Positions 34,401 through 43,158 of a stretch of 64,000 bases of DNA are shown one piece after another. The notes below the pieces were generated by a model. The model searched no databases and was not told the origin of the DNA. It was given only the letters and a program-made list of their open reading frames with translations. Positions within the stretch are counted from its first letter, which is position 1, and each line of letters starts with the position of its first letter. The translations under genes and the position numbers were made by a program. The DNA comes from Rufibacter sp. LB8. GTDB taxonomy: Bacteria; Bacteroidota; Bacteroidia; Cytophagales; Hymenobacteraceae. The stretch is from assembly GCF_014876185.1 (NCBI RefSeq), contig NZ_JADALJ010000002.1:91128-155127 (forward strand), read 5' to 3'.

Positions 34401-36342
34401 CCCGTAAAGCGTTCAATACCGTCCATACTACCTTGTAGCGGTCGTTATCGTCCAGGGCTTTGTCTGCCTCTACATTGCTGGGCACTACCACCGGTATAAT
34501 AATGTACAAATACTTTTTACCCGGTGCTTTCCGCATCACCCGCCCAACCGACTGTACCACATCTACCTGCGAGTTGCGGGCCGAAAGGAACATGACAGCA
34601 TCTAGCGAAGGTACGTCTACCCCTTCGCTCAAACAGCGCACATTGGTAAGTACCCGGCATTCGTTGTTCTCGGTTTCCGCTTTGAGCCAGCCCAACAGTT
34701 CATCGCGCTGGGGCGCGTTCATGGTACCGTCTATGTGCTGCGATGCTACAGACACCATCTGTTCTTTCTTCTCGTCGGGCAGGGAGTTGATGTAAGAATC
34801 GGTAGCGGTCATAAAATTGGCCGTTATCTTTTTAGATTCTTCTATGTTCCGGCAAAAAGCCAAGGCCCGGCGCATGGGCTCCGGGTCACTCTCCTTTATG
34901 ATGCCGGCATCGCCCAACACTTTTTTAGAAAGCGCGTTTACGCACCCTATAAGCTTAGAAGCATCATCGGTGTTGATTTCACTTTCCTGGCCGACAATCA
35001 TTTTCTGTACTGCCGGTGGCACGTCCTGGTCACTCAACGTAAGAATCAGCACCTTGTAATCAGTGAGTAAATCTCTGGAAACCGCTTCGCCAAAACCAAT
35101 ACGGTAGATTTCCTCGCCAAACAGTTTTGGGTCATCCATGGAGCACAAAATGGCATCGGCCTGGGCAGCCTTGCTTTTGGTGTCGTCGCTGTAAAGCCTG
35201 GGGGTAGCGGTCATGTATAACCGCTTTTTGGCCTGCAGAAAACCAGGGTCATGCACTTTGGTAAAAGCCGATTCATCTTCACCAGCCAATGCTACCCCTG
35301 TGGTACGGTGAGCCTCATCGCAGATGATTAAGTCAAAAACGCCAAAACCAATATCGGTCTGCAGTAACTGCTTCTGCGCCTGGGCAATCACCTCAATGGA
35401 TTGATACGTGGAGAAAACCACTGTCATGCCAGGCTTCCGGTTTTCTTTTATGTGCCGGAACTGCTGTAGAATATCTTTTACATTGGTAGAGGCAGGCAAG
35501 GCCAAATCCACTACGCTGAAACTATCCGTATCTTCGTTTTTGGTCTTCTTCCGGGTTATTTCCGGGTCTGAGCAAATACAGATGGGGTTGATGGGCTCCA
35601 GCGCATCAGCTGACCATTCGCGCAGCGTTTGCCCCAACAAAGAGATAGAAGGCACCAGAAACAGGATCAAGCCTCTGCCGTCCGTTTCATTTTCAGCAAT
35701 GCGCAGCGAGTTAAAGGTCTTGCCCGTGCCGCAGGCCATGATTAGTTTGCCCCGTTCCGCCTCTTTAAAATGCTCGTGCGTTTTGCCCAAAGCCTCTTTC
35801 TGGTGCGCACGCAACTCCTTCTTAGGGGCTCTGGCCGCTTCCCCGTGTATTCCCTGCTCCAGTTTTTCCCAGTCAACAGGTGCTTCCCTTAAATCATGCA
35901 GGTTTAACCTGGTTACCGGCGGATTTTGATTTCTGATGGCCTCTTCGGCATTGCTTCCCCATTTCTTACCAATGGTATCAATCCATAGGCGTTGCGTAAA
36001 CCGAATGGATTTTAGGTCTTCCCCTTTGAATTCCCGGCTGGAGGTAGAAAGAAAAGAATCAACCGCCGGTTTATCTATCAGGGCGTTCTCCTGATAGCAT
36101 TTGCATTGAATAGCCCAATAGTCGCCATCCAGCGTCAACGCCACTAAATCTATTCCGGTATCACCCCCGCCCAAATCATGTCGCCCCGGAAACTCATTCC
36201 AGAGCCATACTTTTTGGAACAGGTAAGCATATTTTGGGTCTGTTTTGAGATAGGCCTGCATCAACCGCTCAAAGCGCTCACCTTTATCTCGTTCTGAAAA
36301 GGCTACTCTCCGGTATTTATTTAGTATTTTCTGAAAACTCAT
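31483..36342 (-). CDS. Type ISP restriction-modification enzyme (LlaGI/LlaBIII-like)
   Basis: A single 1619-residue chain carries all domains of a Type ISP system. An N-terminal Mrr-like nuclease shows GGGDTGIDLVAL and WAIQCKCYQ (Asp 65 and Gln-x-Lys at about 79-81). A superfamily 2 translocase follows with Walker A ACGTGKTF at about 203-210, DEAH in LIICDEAHRTTG and a QSVGRVMRKAPGK motif VI. An N6-adenine methylase has VLDPFTGTGTF (near 911) and NPPY (near 1024). A C-terminal target-recognition region completes it. The enzyme methylates one DNA strand of an asymmetric site and cuts unmodified DNA after translocation. No frame break is visible, so it is probably active, and likely protects the plasmid or host. 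Confidence 0.9.
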   Translation of the reverse strand: MSFQKILNKYRRVAFSERDKGERFERLMQAYLKTDPKYAYLFQKVWLWNEFPGRHDLGGGDTGIDLVALTLDGDYWAIQCKCYQENALIDKPAVDSFLSTSSREFKGEDLKSIRFTQRLWIDTIGKKWGSNAEEAIRNQNPPVTRLNLHDLREAPVDWEKLEQGIHGEAARAPKKELRAHQKEALGKTHEHFKEAERGKLIMACGTGKTFNSLRIAENETDGRGLILFLVPSISLLGQTLREWSADALEPINPICICSDPEITRKKTKNEDTDSFSVVDLALPASTNVKDILQQFRHIKENRKPGMTVVFSTYQSIEVIAQAQKQLLQTDIGFGVFDLIICDEAHRTTGVALAGEDESAFTKVHDPGFLQAKKRLYMTATPRLYSDDTKSKAAQADAILCSMDDPKLFGEEIYRIGFGEAVSRDLLTDYKVLILTLSDQDVPPAVQKMIVGQESEINTDDASKLIGCVNALSKKVLGDAGIIKESDPEPMRRALAFCRNIEESKKITANFMTATDSYINSLPDEKKEQMVSVASQHIDGTMNAPQRDELLGWLKAETENNECRVLTNVRCLSEGVDVPSLDAVMFLSARNSQVDVVQSVGRVMRKAPGKKYLYIIIPVVVPSNVEADKALDDNDRYKVVWTVLNALRAHDDRFNATVNKIELNKHRPEQIIVGRPEYAFTPDGLPTVAEDPAPYGTNQQLANQLMLQFEQLQNVVFARMVQKVGDRRYWEQWAKNVAEIAERQAERIHKLINEDTAHREAFAGFLNGLKKNINPSITQHEAVEMLSQHIITKPVFEALFEGYSFVNNNPISVSMQTMLDLLEGGALEKDTETLQKFYESVKMRASNIDNAEGKQRIIIELYDKFFKTAFPKMVERLGIVYTPVEVVDFIIHSVNDVLKKEFGRSVSDENVHVLDPFTGTGTFITRLLQSGLIDKKDLERKFKQELHANEIVLLAYYIAAVNIENAFHDQLEENQEYQSFEGIVLTDTFQLDEVKTTQYGTETTFSRNFERIMSQKNAPLRVIMGNPPYSVGQKSANDNAQNQAYPKLDARIAATYAKATDATNKNSLYDSYIKAFRWSTDRLDKNGGIVCFVSNGAWLDGNSADGFRKSLENEFSAIYVFNLRGNARTSGELRQKEAGNVFGGGSRTPISITLLVKNPAHTGKKAIIHYHDIGDYLNREEKLALVKKFKSVGNAEMPWKQLTPNDHGDWVNERNDAFGTFIPIQSEKKFDLKAKVFFVVNSRGNESSRDTWVYNSSLSLLKSNMEKMVSFYNQQVDDFNGAKPLNPKVNDFINVDPRNISWTSSLILQLEKGNRAVFEQKKTAKGLYRPFFKQNVYLGEKMIHRRGQMNEFFPTPSNKNFVICISGIGDSKNFTVIITDIIPDVQLQFNGQVFPLYYYEERQKQTPGLFDASGESEYTRRDGLSDFILDRAKKQYGKNVSKEDIFYYVYGFLHSPTYRTLFANDLKKMLPRLPLVEDVRDFWKFSKAGRALADLHLNYESVPAYPGVTVTGAESGFYKVEKMRFPKKGQKDCILYNSKITLENIPAKAYDYTVNGKSAIDWVMERYQVTTHKDSGIKNDPNDWADEVGNPRYILDLLLSVINVSVQTADIVEELPQLEF

Positions 36343-36598
36343 TCTGGGCTATGATTAATCTCCTTCCACCTGTAAACCTGTAATTGAGTGGCATTTACAC
36401 ACAAACAGGAGTTATTTTTAGGCGAAATGGCAAGGAACGCCTGCTTTGCAATTGGTAAATATAATATTTATAGCGCAACGGATTCAGGCAAATTACAAAA
36501 CCACTTCTCTATTAAAAGTTACATCGTGGGCAGACAACTTATAAAAATATTTTCATTTTGAACTTTTCAGCTACGTTGGAAAAGTGGTATCTTTTAGC

Positions 36599-38194
36599 AT
36601 GGAAGTAGAAAAAGATGAGGGCAACGTTTATGCCTACAACGTTGAGGATAAGATTATCCATATCTCCGAGGCACGCAGCGGAAAGCAAGGATATTTCTGC
36701 CTGGGCTGCGGTAGGGAGTTGCAAGCCGTTAAATTCAAGATTGAGAATTATCAGTCTTACTTCCGGCATGACCCCAAAGGAGTAGAGCCAAACAGAAAGT
36801 GTACCTACTCAGATGAAACCCACCGGCATATTCTGGCCAAAAATATTCTCCAGCAAATCAAGAGAATTAAAGTCCCGCCGGTTTACAAATATCCCCCAAA
36901 AGGGCATGACGGGTTAGCCAACCTATTGCTAGAGGACAGATTCATTGAAGCACACACGGTAGAAAATGAAACCTGCTTCTTTGAAAATGAAGACGGAGAG
37001 ATTAAGTGGGGAAAGAAAAAAGACGTAGATGAACGATTCCTGCTCATACAACCGGACGTTACATTCTTTGATAAAGACTACCAGCCTATCCTTTTCATTG
37101 AACTAGTGGCCACCCACAGCTTAACGTTGGAGAAACGGGTGAAAATTAAGCGTCTAGGGATTGACACTGTGCTAGTCCGCATCCCCAAAGACTCTCCACA
37201 GGAAATAGAAGGCACCTTTTACAAATCAGAAAAAACCAAGTGGGTATATAACCATGAGCAAGAACGCGCTGATTACATTTCAGTTTCCAACCCAGATGCA
37301 AAGGGAGTACCACCAATTGATGAACTCCAAAGAAAGCTTTTTGAAGAATCTTTCGAGTGCCGAGCAGCGCAAATTAGAAGCTTTGTACGGGGAATTAACA
37401 AATGCCTGGCAGCGAAACCATACCGTGACATTGAATCAAGTTTTAGAGACGAAATATCAAGAGTTGAGGGAAATACAGCAGCTAATCAAGAGCGACTGCG
37501 CGGACTTCAAGAAAAGCACCGAGCAGAGCTTGTCAGCAGATATTCAGAGGAAACAGCAAAAGTTGACTACGCAAAAGAGCAGCTTAGAAGAGAAGAAGAA
37601 AGATGTAGAGCAGACGCAGCAACATTGGAATCTGACTTTAAAGTCAAAATCGCAGGACTTGATGCAGAGGCGGAGATTCTTGAACGAACAATCGCAGAAG
37701 CGGAAGCAAGCCTTGGAGCAGATAGACTTACTCTTAGAGAAAGAGAAAACGAACTTAACGCAGCTGCAGACGCTGAAAGAAGAGAGATTGAAGCAGCAGG
37801 AATCAGCATCTACCAGATTGAGGGAAAGGCAAGAGGTCTATCAAGCGAATTTGAAAAACTTGAAGAGCTTGCTAGAGAACAGTTTGCTCAGCTTGAAAAC
37901 GCTGAAGGAAGAGAAATTGAGAGAATTAAGGAGTCAGGCAGAGACCTTCCGGCTACATTTGGACGAGAGGGAGAGGATCTTGAAGCAAGATATAGAGAAT
38001 TACGAGCTTCAACTGCTAGAACAGTTGAAAGCCGAGATGTCAGCGGCGGAACAGAATTGTCACGCAGAGTTAAGAGAACTCTACAATCAGGGTCATTACT
38101 CGCAGATTTCCAACAGAATCTTGAACATTTCAAAAGAAACAAAAGAGCTTGGGAATGCTTTAAGTCGGGGACTTTCAAGAGTTGGATTGGATAA
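36599..38194 (+). CDS. CoiA-like zinc-finger/PD-(D/E)XK nuclease with long coiled coil
   Basis: Residues 25-70 contain a zinc-finger-like cluster (GYFCLGCGREL, YFRHDP, CTYSDETHRHILAKNIL) as in CoiA-type proteins. Residues 150-205 have a PD-(D/E)XK nuclease signature (IQPDVTFFDKD, then ILFIELVATHS and RVKIKRLGIDTVLVRI). From about residue 215 a long Glu/Arg/Ala-rich coiled coil runs to the end (RAWECFKSGTFKSWIG). I chose the ATG at 36599 over a GTG at 36584. It is divergent from the Type ISP gene with 256 bases between the start codons. From 37254 on, a second frame is also open for 331 codons; in that stretch this frame uses CTT for Leu and AGA for Arg almost exclusively. Confidence 0.7.
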   Translation: MEVEKDEGNVYAYNVEDKIIHISEARSGKQGYFCLGCGRELQAVKFKIENYQSYFRHDPKGVEPNRKCTYSDETHRHILAKNILQQIKRIKVPPVYKYPPKGHDGLANLLLEDRFIEAHTVENETCFFENEDGEIKWGKKKDVDERFLLIQPDVTFFDKDYQPILFIELVATHSLTLEKRVKIKRLGIDTVLVRIPKDSPQEIEGTFYKSEKTKWVYNHEQERADYISVSNPDAKGVPPIDELQRKLFEESFECRAAQIRSFVRGINKCLAAKPYRDIESSFRDEISRVEGNTAANQERLRGLQEKHRAELVSRYSEETAKVDYAKEQLRREEERCRADAATLESDFKVKIAGLDAEAEILERTIAEAEASLGADRLTLRERENELNAAADAERREIEAAGISIYQIEGKARGLSSEFEKLEELAREQFAQLENAEGREIERIKESGRDLPATFGREGEDLEARYRELRASTARTVESRDVSGGTELSRRVKRTLQSGSLLADFQQNLEHFKRNKRAWECFKSGTFKSWIG

Positions 38195-38249
38195 GAAAGG
38201 AGTTGACGCTAATAAATTTATTGAGTTGATGGAGCAACACGCGTCGTAA
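37254..38249 (+). CDS. Possible overlapping gene: Gln/Lys/Glu-rich coiled-coil protein
   Basis: A 331-codon frame, shifted by +1, overlaps the coiled-coil half of the CoiA-like gene and ends 55 bases beyond it. Its product is a long Q/K/E/L-rich coiled coil (for example TQKSSLEEKKKDVEQ) with a non-helical C-terminus (KKGVDANKFIELMEQHAS) that looks like a natural protein end. Its codons are varied, unlike those of the other frame. Three explanations compete: a real second gene, a frameshift joining the nuclease part to this frame, or chance. The lack of stops in both frames makes chance the weakest. No strong ribosome-binding site is visible. Confidence 0.4.
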   Translation: MSKNALITFQFPTQMQREYHQLMNSKESFLKNLSSAEQRKLEALYGELTNAWQRNHTVTLNQVLETKYQELREIQQLIKSDCADFKKSTEQSLSADIQRKQQKLTTQKSSLEEKKKDVEQTQQHWNLTLKSKSQDLMQRRRFLNEQSQKRKQALEQIDLLLEKEKTNLTQLQTLKEERLKQQESASTRLRERQEVYQANLKNLKSLLENSLLSLKTLKEEKLRELRSQAETFRLHLDERERILKQDIENYELQLLEQLKAEMSAAEQNCHAELRELYNQGHYSQISNRILNISKETKELGNALSRGLSRVGLDKKGVDANKFIELMEQHAS

Positions 38250-38359
38250 CTTCAATTCTGCTTCTAACTATTTGCAATTGTAAAACTGATTAAATTATTA
38301 TTAAATACATTTACCTCTCACATTAAAACTAACCTGCCAGAAGATGACAGTATTTATAA

Positions 38360-38734
38360 ATGATTAAAATAAAACACCCAGAAGAAGATTGTAATGTTAG
38401 CCAAGAAGCATTTTTAGCTAATTGTCCCGAAGACCAGCGCCGGTTCCATGAACTGCTTTTCACAGTTGGCAACATTACCTACCGGTACCATCAGAGCGCC
38501 AAAGACTTCTCCCCCAGCCTACAGGACTATCATGAATGGCTGGAAGGGTTACCAGAAAACGTTAGAAAAGGAATGCAGGAGAAAGGCTTTGAAAGCTGCA
38601 AAAGCGTTCTCTCTTTTACACGGTATGTGAATGAGAAAAACGATGTGGGGTTAGAAGAGTATATTGTGCAACAGTTGGATGCGGAGGATTTAGCAGAATA
38701 TCATGGGTTTTTAACCATTGGGAAAGAACAGTAG
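38360..38734 (+). CDS. Small acidic protein of unknown function
   Basis: The 124-residue product is soluble and helical with conserved-looking segments NITYRYHQSAKDFSPS, WLEGLPENVRKGM and SFTRYVNEKNDVGL. Similar proteins seem common in Bacteroidetes mobile DNA, but I know of no function. It follows the CoiA-like gene on the same strand after a 110-base AT-rich gap containing TTTGCAATTG, so it may have its own promoter. Confidence 0.65.
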   Translation: MIKIKHPEEDCNVSQEAFLANCPEDQRRFHELLFTVGNITYRYHQSAKDFSPSLQDYHEWLEGLPENVRKGMQEKGFESCKSVLSFTRYVNEKNDVGLEEYIVQQLDAEDLAEYHGFLTIGKEQ

Positions 38735-38742
38735 CAACCACC

Positions 38743-38865
38743 ATGCAGAAGCTCCAGGACATTCTGAATTTAAGCTTATTAAAGGCCCTTCAAAGGGTAA
38801 TAGCTGACCTATTCTACAACGCCCAGGTAATGCAAAAGCTGTCTGGGCTCTCTTTGAACAACTGA
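38743..38865 (+). CDS. Short amphipathic peptide (40 residues)
   Basis: A 40-codon frame starts 8 bases after the preceding stop and codes for an amphipathic helical peptide (LQDILNLSLLKALQRVI). It is not recognised. The tight spacing is the main reason to mention it. Confidence 0.25.
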   Translation: MQKLQDILNLSLLKALQRVIADLFYNAQVMQKLSGLSLNN

Positions 38866-38891
38866 TATATACTTTTTTTAAATTTGGATTA

Positions 38892-40229
38892 CTACCCGCC
38901 CATTTCCCTTTCTTGGGTTAGTTCTTTGGACACGTAGCTCCTGCCCCGCTCTGGCTTTTCTAAAATACTTACGGCCTTTATAATATCACTCACAGGTCCT
39001 TCTCCCCTTAAACCTGGAATTGCAGTTGAGGCCGTTAAGGCATTATTGACGTGCGCTTTGTTCACCCCTCCAACATAAGGCACTTTGGAAACGAATTTCG
39101 CCACATCTTGCAACCTTTCCCCTTCCGTCTCTTTCCCATGGGCTTTCAACTCCAAGCTTAAGATGGCCGAAGCTTTCATAAAAAGGTCTTTTGCTTCCGT
39201 GTGGTTCTTCGGCAGATCACTTTGGAGTAGTTGCGCTGGTGAAGGCACCTTTGAAGCAGGAATCTCCTTTCCGGCGGCAACATATTTCACCTGGTCAATT
39301 GCTTTTGTAAATCGCTCGGCATCCTGATAGAGGTAATGCTCAGGTTTCGCCCCACCTTCTAAGATAGAGGTACCAATCGTGCGTAAACCCTTTTCGTAGT
39401 TCTTCAGGCTCCTGGGTTCTTCCACTATGCTTTTCACTTGCTGCTTCACCGCAATGTCCCATCGGTCCGCTATCCGGTTGCCGGTCACCTCCAATTCCCG
39501 CAACGCTTCAATACGTTTCATGGCGGCCGAGGGCTCCGGAGTTCTTGCAATTCCTTCTACCCTGGCTTTCTCGGCTTCAATACCGGGCAACGGAGTGGTG
39601 ATTTTGTGCAGGAACTCCTTTAAGGGGACTAAGTTTTTATGCGCTTCTTGAAGCGCATATGGTTTTACAATTGCAAAATTCCTGGCTTCATTATATTTGG
39701 CAGGGTCTGCTCGGTTAAAGTCAATGTCATACCCAGCTTCCTTTCCTAATTGAGTAAGAGCGGCTTGAAGGGTCCTACCGTTACCTTCCCGAAAGGGGTG
39801 AACATGATTGTACTGGTCCAGATAATAAGCGGCGCGCTCAATGAATTTGTCTGTACTCAATCCTTTCAAGTTGTTTTCCTGCTGGAGTTGCTTGCTGATG
39901 GCCCCCAGCCGCGTTTCAATCTCCTTGAAAGGGGCGTACCTCATTTCCTGGGGCACTAGATTGACTACGGTATCTTTTACACCTTGGAAGCCTCCCCTAT
40001 TCGCTCTCGTCTCCCCAGCCCATGGATATACTTTTTGGAAAAGCTCCTTATGGATCTTCTGCAAATGCTCCTGGTCAAACCTCCCGGGTATGCCTCCCTC
40101 CTCCTTTAAGATGGCCGCCCCGAAACCGGCAAACTTATTCTCCAGACGCGCCAGGGATTCTCTATTCCGGATACCCTTATGGTTAAGTAGAATCCCGTTC
40201 TCATCGCTGAAGCCGTCATACTTTGCCAT
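38892..40229 (-). CDS. Fic/DOC family protein with altered Fic motif
   Basis: The N-terminal 230 residues form a Fic domain of the VbhT/BepA type, with the helix before the active site (FIERAAYYLDQYNHV) and HPFREGNGRTLQ, the Fic loop. Fic enzymes transfer AMP or another phosphate group from a nucleotide to a target protein. The family motif ends in Arg (H-x-F-x-D/E-G-N-G-R-x-x-R); here the second Arg is Gln. The C-terminal half is helical and resembles the plasmid-borne BepA/VbhT-like tails used for protein transfer by conjugation machinery, but this is uncertain. A small partner gene ends 17 bases upstream. Confidence 0.75.
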   Translation of the reverse strand: MAKYDGFSDENGILLNHKGIRNRESLARLENKFAGFGAAILKEEGGIPGRFDQEHLQKIHKELFQKVYPWAGETRANRGGFQGVKDTVVNLVPQEMRYAPFKEIETRLGAISKQLQQENNLKGLSTDKFIERAAYYLDQYNHVHPFREGNGRTLQAALTQLGKEAGYDIDFNRADPAKYNEARNFAIVKPYALQEAHKNLVPLKEFLHKITTPLPGIEAEKARVEGIARTPEPSAAMKRIEALRELEVTGNRIADRWDIAVKQQVKSIVEEPRSLKNYEKGLRTIGTSILEGGAKPEHYLYQDAERFTKAIDQVKYVAAGKEIPASKVPSPAQLLQSDLPKNHTEAKDLFMKASAILSLELKAHGKETEGERLQDVAKFVSKVPYVGGVNKAHVNNALTASTAIPGLRGEGPVSDIIKAVSILEKPERGRSYVSKELTQEREMGG

Positions 40230-40246
40230 GGCTACAATTGTAGAAG

Positions 40247-40726
40247 TTAATGATTCTTTTCCCCCTCTGCCCTATCTTTGAAAAGGTCGGGTAAGGATAC
40301 CTCGGAATTTTCCTTTGATGATTTCTTCCTATTGAAATCATGGTCAACAGACATTTTTGTGTTCCAATACTCTTCCTCGGGATCAGGTACATCTGAAACA
40401 GAATTGGCCGTTTCCTCAGGAACGGCCAATGTCATGCTTGTTGGTTCAGGTTCCGGGCTTGGCGAATCCAGTCCGTGGTACTTCGTCAGCTCATCCAATG
40501 CTTGTCGCAGGGTCAATTCTCCATCAACATACTTCTGCATAAATTCCAAAGCTTCCCCATCAGGCATCGGGCCATTGCTCATAACTAAGGCAAAGCCATG
40601 ATTTGCGATGTTTTCACGCTCCGCTCTCTTTGCCAGATCCTCAAGGCTCAATCCTGCTGGGGCAGGCTTGAAAAAAGTCCCTCCGGGCTTCCAATTGCTA
40701 TTTTCCATGCTTTGTTTTTCACTCAA
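40247..40726 (-). CDS. VbhA-like Fic partner (candidate antitoxin)
   Basis: A segment near residues 41-86 (ALVMSNGPMPDGEALEF, then KYVDGELTLRQALDEL) resembles the small VbhA antitoxin domain, which plugs the Fic active site. VbhA carries an inhibitory S/T-x-x-x-E-G/N motif; by eye the aligned positions here are Ala and Ser, and I find no other copy of the motif in the protein. The remainder is polar and low complexity. The gene is directly upstream of the Fic gene on the same strand, the normal antitoxin-toxin order. Confidence 0.55.
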   Translation of the reverse strand: MSEKQSMENSNWKPGGTFFKPAPAGLSLEDLAKRAERENIANHGFALVMSNGPMPDGEALEFMQKYVDGELTLRQALDELTKYHGLDSPSPEPEPTSMTLAVPEETANSVSDVPDPEEEYWNTKMSVDHDFNRKKSSKENSEVSLPDLFKDRAEGEKNH

Positions 40727-40792
40727 TCAACTATACAATATACGCAAAAATGGTCAAAAAAGCCAGTGTGAACAGGGGTAAGAACTCTGCTG

Positions 40793-42973
40793 TTACTCCT
40801 CTCCGGGAGCCAGCGTGTTAGGATACATTTCGACTGTTTCCTTTACCTCGTCGCGCACTTTTTGGTAATTCGCCTGGACTATTATTCTTTGCGCTTCCTG
40901 TGAATTAGTTTCACCCTCGTCTGCAAAGAGCGCGAATGGCTCCAGTTCATGTGCTTCCGTTTGTGCATCGCTGCGATCTATCCGCCCTTGGAAAAAGGTA
41001 GATTCTGTTTCAACCGTCTGACCTATAAATTCGCCCTGTTCCAACCCTACGGCATCTTGGATACGGACTAAACTGCGTTCCTGAAGGCTTACACTTTGGT
41101 TCTGGCTCCGGTTCCGGTGGCCAGAACCGCCGGTACTGCTGCCACTGCTCGTTGATACCATTGACTTATCTTCCCGACCGACGATTTTGGAAATGAGCTC
41201 CGCCGTCTCCATGTTGTTTACTTTCCCGATAAACCAATTATTGAGGTTACTGATCATCACCTGCATTTTGTCCCGCCCATAGGAGTCAACCATCTGGCTT
41301 AGATCCTGGCTCATGTAAATGGTCGCAATTTTATTACTTCTCGCCGTTGCCGGGATTACCTCCAGGCCAGGCACGTAGATGGTCGCTGCCTCATCCAGGA
41401 AAACATAGCTTGGGTGCTTCCGCTGCTGGTTCATTAGTTTGAGTGCCACGGTTATAATACAGCTGATAACCGGTGAAAAGGAATCTTTCAGCGTGGGATC
41501 ATTGCCAATGCACAGTAACTTGGGGCTATTGGGGTCATTCAGGTTCAATGAGAACCCCTCTCCTCTACTCTCATCCGGGGTAAGCACCCAGACGATTTCC
41601 GGGCTGTTTATGCGACTCAGGATAATTTGCAAGGTGGCCACTACCCCTGCAATTTGTTTCTCGGCCTTCTGTTCTACTGCGGTGATGAGGCTTCGGACCA
41701 TATCCCCGCACTCTATGTCTGTATCCAGCATGGATAAAACGTGCCTAAAATCCTTATACAGGGCCGTTGCCACTACATGAGGGATAGTGCAGTATTCTGG
41801 GAAGTTCTTGCGGTAAAACCAAATGATGCCTGTTAAATAAGCAATCGCTGATGTGCTGAAGAACTCCCCTGAATTTTTAATTGTATTTGTATTCAGGTTA
41901 TTGATGATCGCCCGGCTGTATTCTTCGGCAAAGGCAACTACCGGCATTTCCTCCGGTCTCAAGGGGTTAAGTCGCTCCGTGCGTGATAAATCCCGGAAAT
42001 TGATGACATGGAGTTGTACGCTGGGCTCAGGCTCGCCTTTGGCTTCCGCTTGTTCGGCAGCAAGGGTTAAGGCACGCTGCGCGACTTCTGTTAGCACGGG
42101 GAATTTAAAATCGTAAATCAGGCCTGCCCAGTTTTTACCGGCAAATTGCTCAATTACCGGCTCCCCAATACTGTATGACTTCCCTGCTCCTGCACCTCCT
42201 AACACCAGATTCCCCCGAAAAGCGTTTGGAACGTTTATGAAACCTCCGTCCTGCGTGGGCAAGCTGAAACCGTTTTCTGTAGTAATCTTTTTACGTTCAG
42301 TGGTTAATCCGAATTCTGGCCTTTTGCTGCGGGCAATGACCAACCCGGCGACGAAGGTGCTGAGAATTCCAAATAAGCTGGCCATGGGGTAGCCATACAG
42401 AATAAAATCCGAGGGAAATTGTGCAATTGTTAAAAGCACATACCCACTTATCAGGAAAAACCCACCGCAAAGCAGGAAAATAACCGTCCTGCTTTTTCCA
42501 GGTATCGGTTTAAGTTTGGGCTGACCTAATTTCCTTTCCGGGGCTTTCTGAATGAAGAGAAATGCAAGCGAAGCAGCCAGTAAGGAAAGTCGGAAGTAAA
42601 CACCGGCCTTTTTGTATATGCTGTCTGCTTTCAAGAGAGACTTTTGCTTAATGCCACTTCCAGCACTCCCCGATCCATCGCCTGCCCCCTCTACGGTACT
42701 GATGCTTCCCCTACCCGCCATCCCATTGACTGATTCAGTGTTCTTAGTAACCCCTGTCCTCATACGGTCTGCTTGCCGCCGCCTCAGCTCAACCTGCCGG
42801 GCTATTCTCTTTTGTTGCGGCGTAAGTTCGGGGTTTGCTTTCACCCAAGCATGTGCCTGGCGTATTTCTGCTTGATGGAGTAATACATAATAATCCCCAA
42901 AAGCTATTGCTAAAATCACTAATCCAATAACCAAGGCTAACTTTTGATTCTTACCCGGTGTAGGTACTTGCAT
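40793..42973 (-). CDS. Type IV coupling protein (TraG/VirD4/MobC-like)
   Basis: An N-terminal membrane part with several hydrophobic segments precedes an ATPase domain: Walker A GGAGAGKSYSIGEP, Walker B YVFLDEAATIYVPG and an arginine-bearing YMSQDLSQMVDSYG region. This is the conjugative coupling protein that hands the relaxase-DNA complex to the secretion channel. I chose the ATG at 42973 (MQVPTPGKNQKL), because the in-frame extension to 43075 does not look like a membrane protein start. Transcribed with the relaxase genes upstream, 185 bases apart. Confidence 0.85.
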   Translation of the reverse strand: MQVPTPGKNQKLALVIGLVILAIAFGDYYVLLHQAEIRQAHAWVKANPELTPQQKRIARQVELRRRQADRMRTGVTKNTESVNGMAGRGSISTVEGAGDGSGSAGSGIKQKSLLKADSIYKKAGVYFRLSLLAASLAFLFIQKAPERKLGQPKLKPIPGKSRTVIFLLCGGFFLISGYVLLTIAQFPSDFILYGYPMASLFGILSTFVAGLVIARSKRPEFGLTTERKKITTENGFSLPTQDGGFINVPNAFRGNLVLGGAGAGKSYSIGEPVIEQFAGKNWAGLIYDFKFPVLTEVAQRALTLAAEQAEAKGEPEPSVQLHVINFRDLSRTERLNPLRPEEMPVVAFAEEYSRAIINNLNTNTIKNSGEFFSTSAIAYLTGIIWFYRKNFPEYCTIPHVVATALYKDFRHVLSMLDTDIECGDMVRSLITAVEQKAEKQIAGVVATLQIILSRINSPEIVWVLTPDESRGEGFSLNLNDPNSPKLLCIGNDPTLKDSFSPVISCIITVALKLMNQQRKHPSYVFLDEAATIYVPGLEVIPATARSNKIATIYMSQDLSQMVDSYGRDKMQVMISNLNNWFIGKVNNMETAELISKIVGREDKSMVSTSSGSSTGGSGHRNRSQNQSVSLQERSLVRIQDAVGLEQGEFIGQTVETESTFFQGRIDRSDAQTEAHELEPFALFADEGETNSQEAQRIIVQANYQKVRDEVKETVEMYPNTLAPGEE

Positions 42974-43158
42974 AATTATCTTTTTATAAAATAAAATATG
43001 ACTCCAACTGCTTTGCCTAGGCAGTCCAGCATAAAGCTGCGTCTGCTTCGGAAATGGTTCTTTAAAATGGCTCACCTGGCATCACCTACCCTTGTCACGT
43101 TTTAGGCTTGAATGCTTAAATATTTTCACAATTGCAAAATGAAACAGACATAGCGGCC

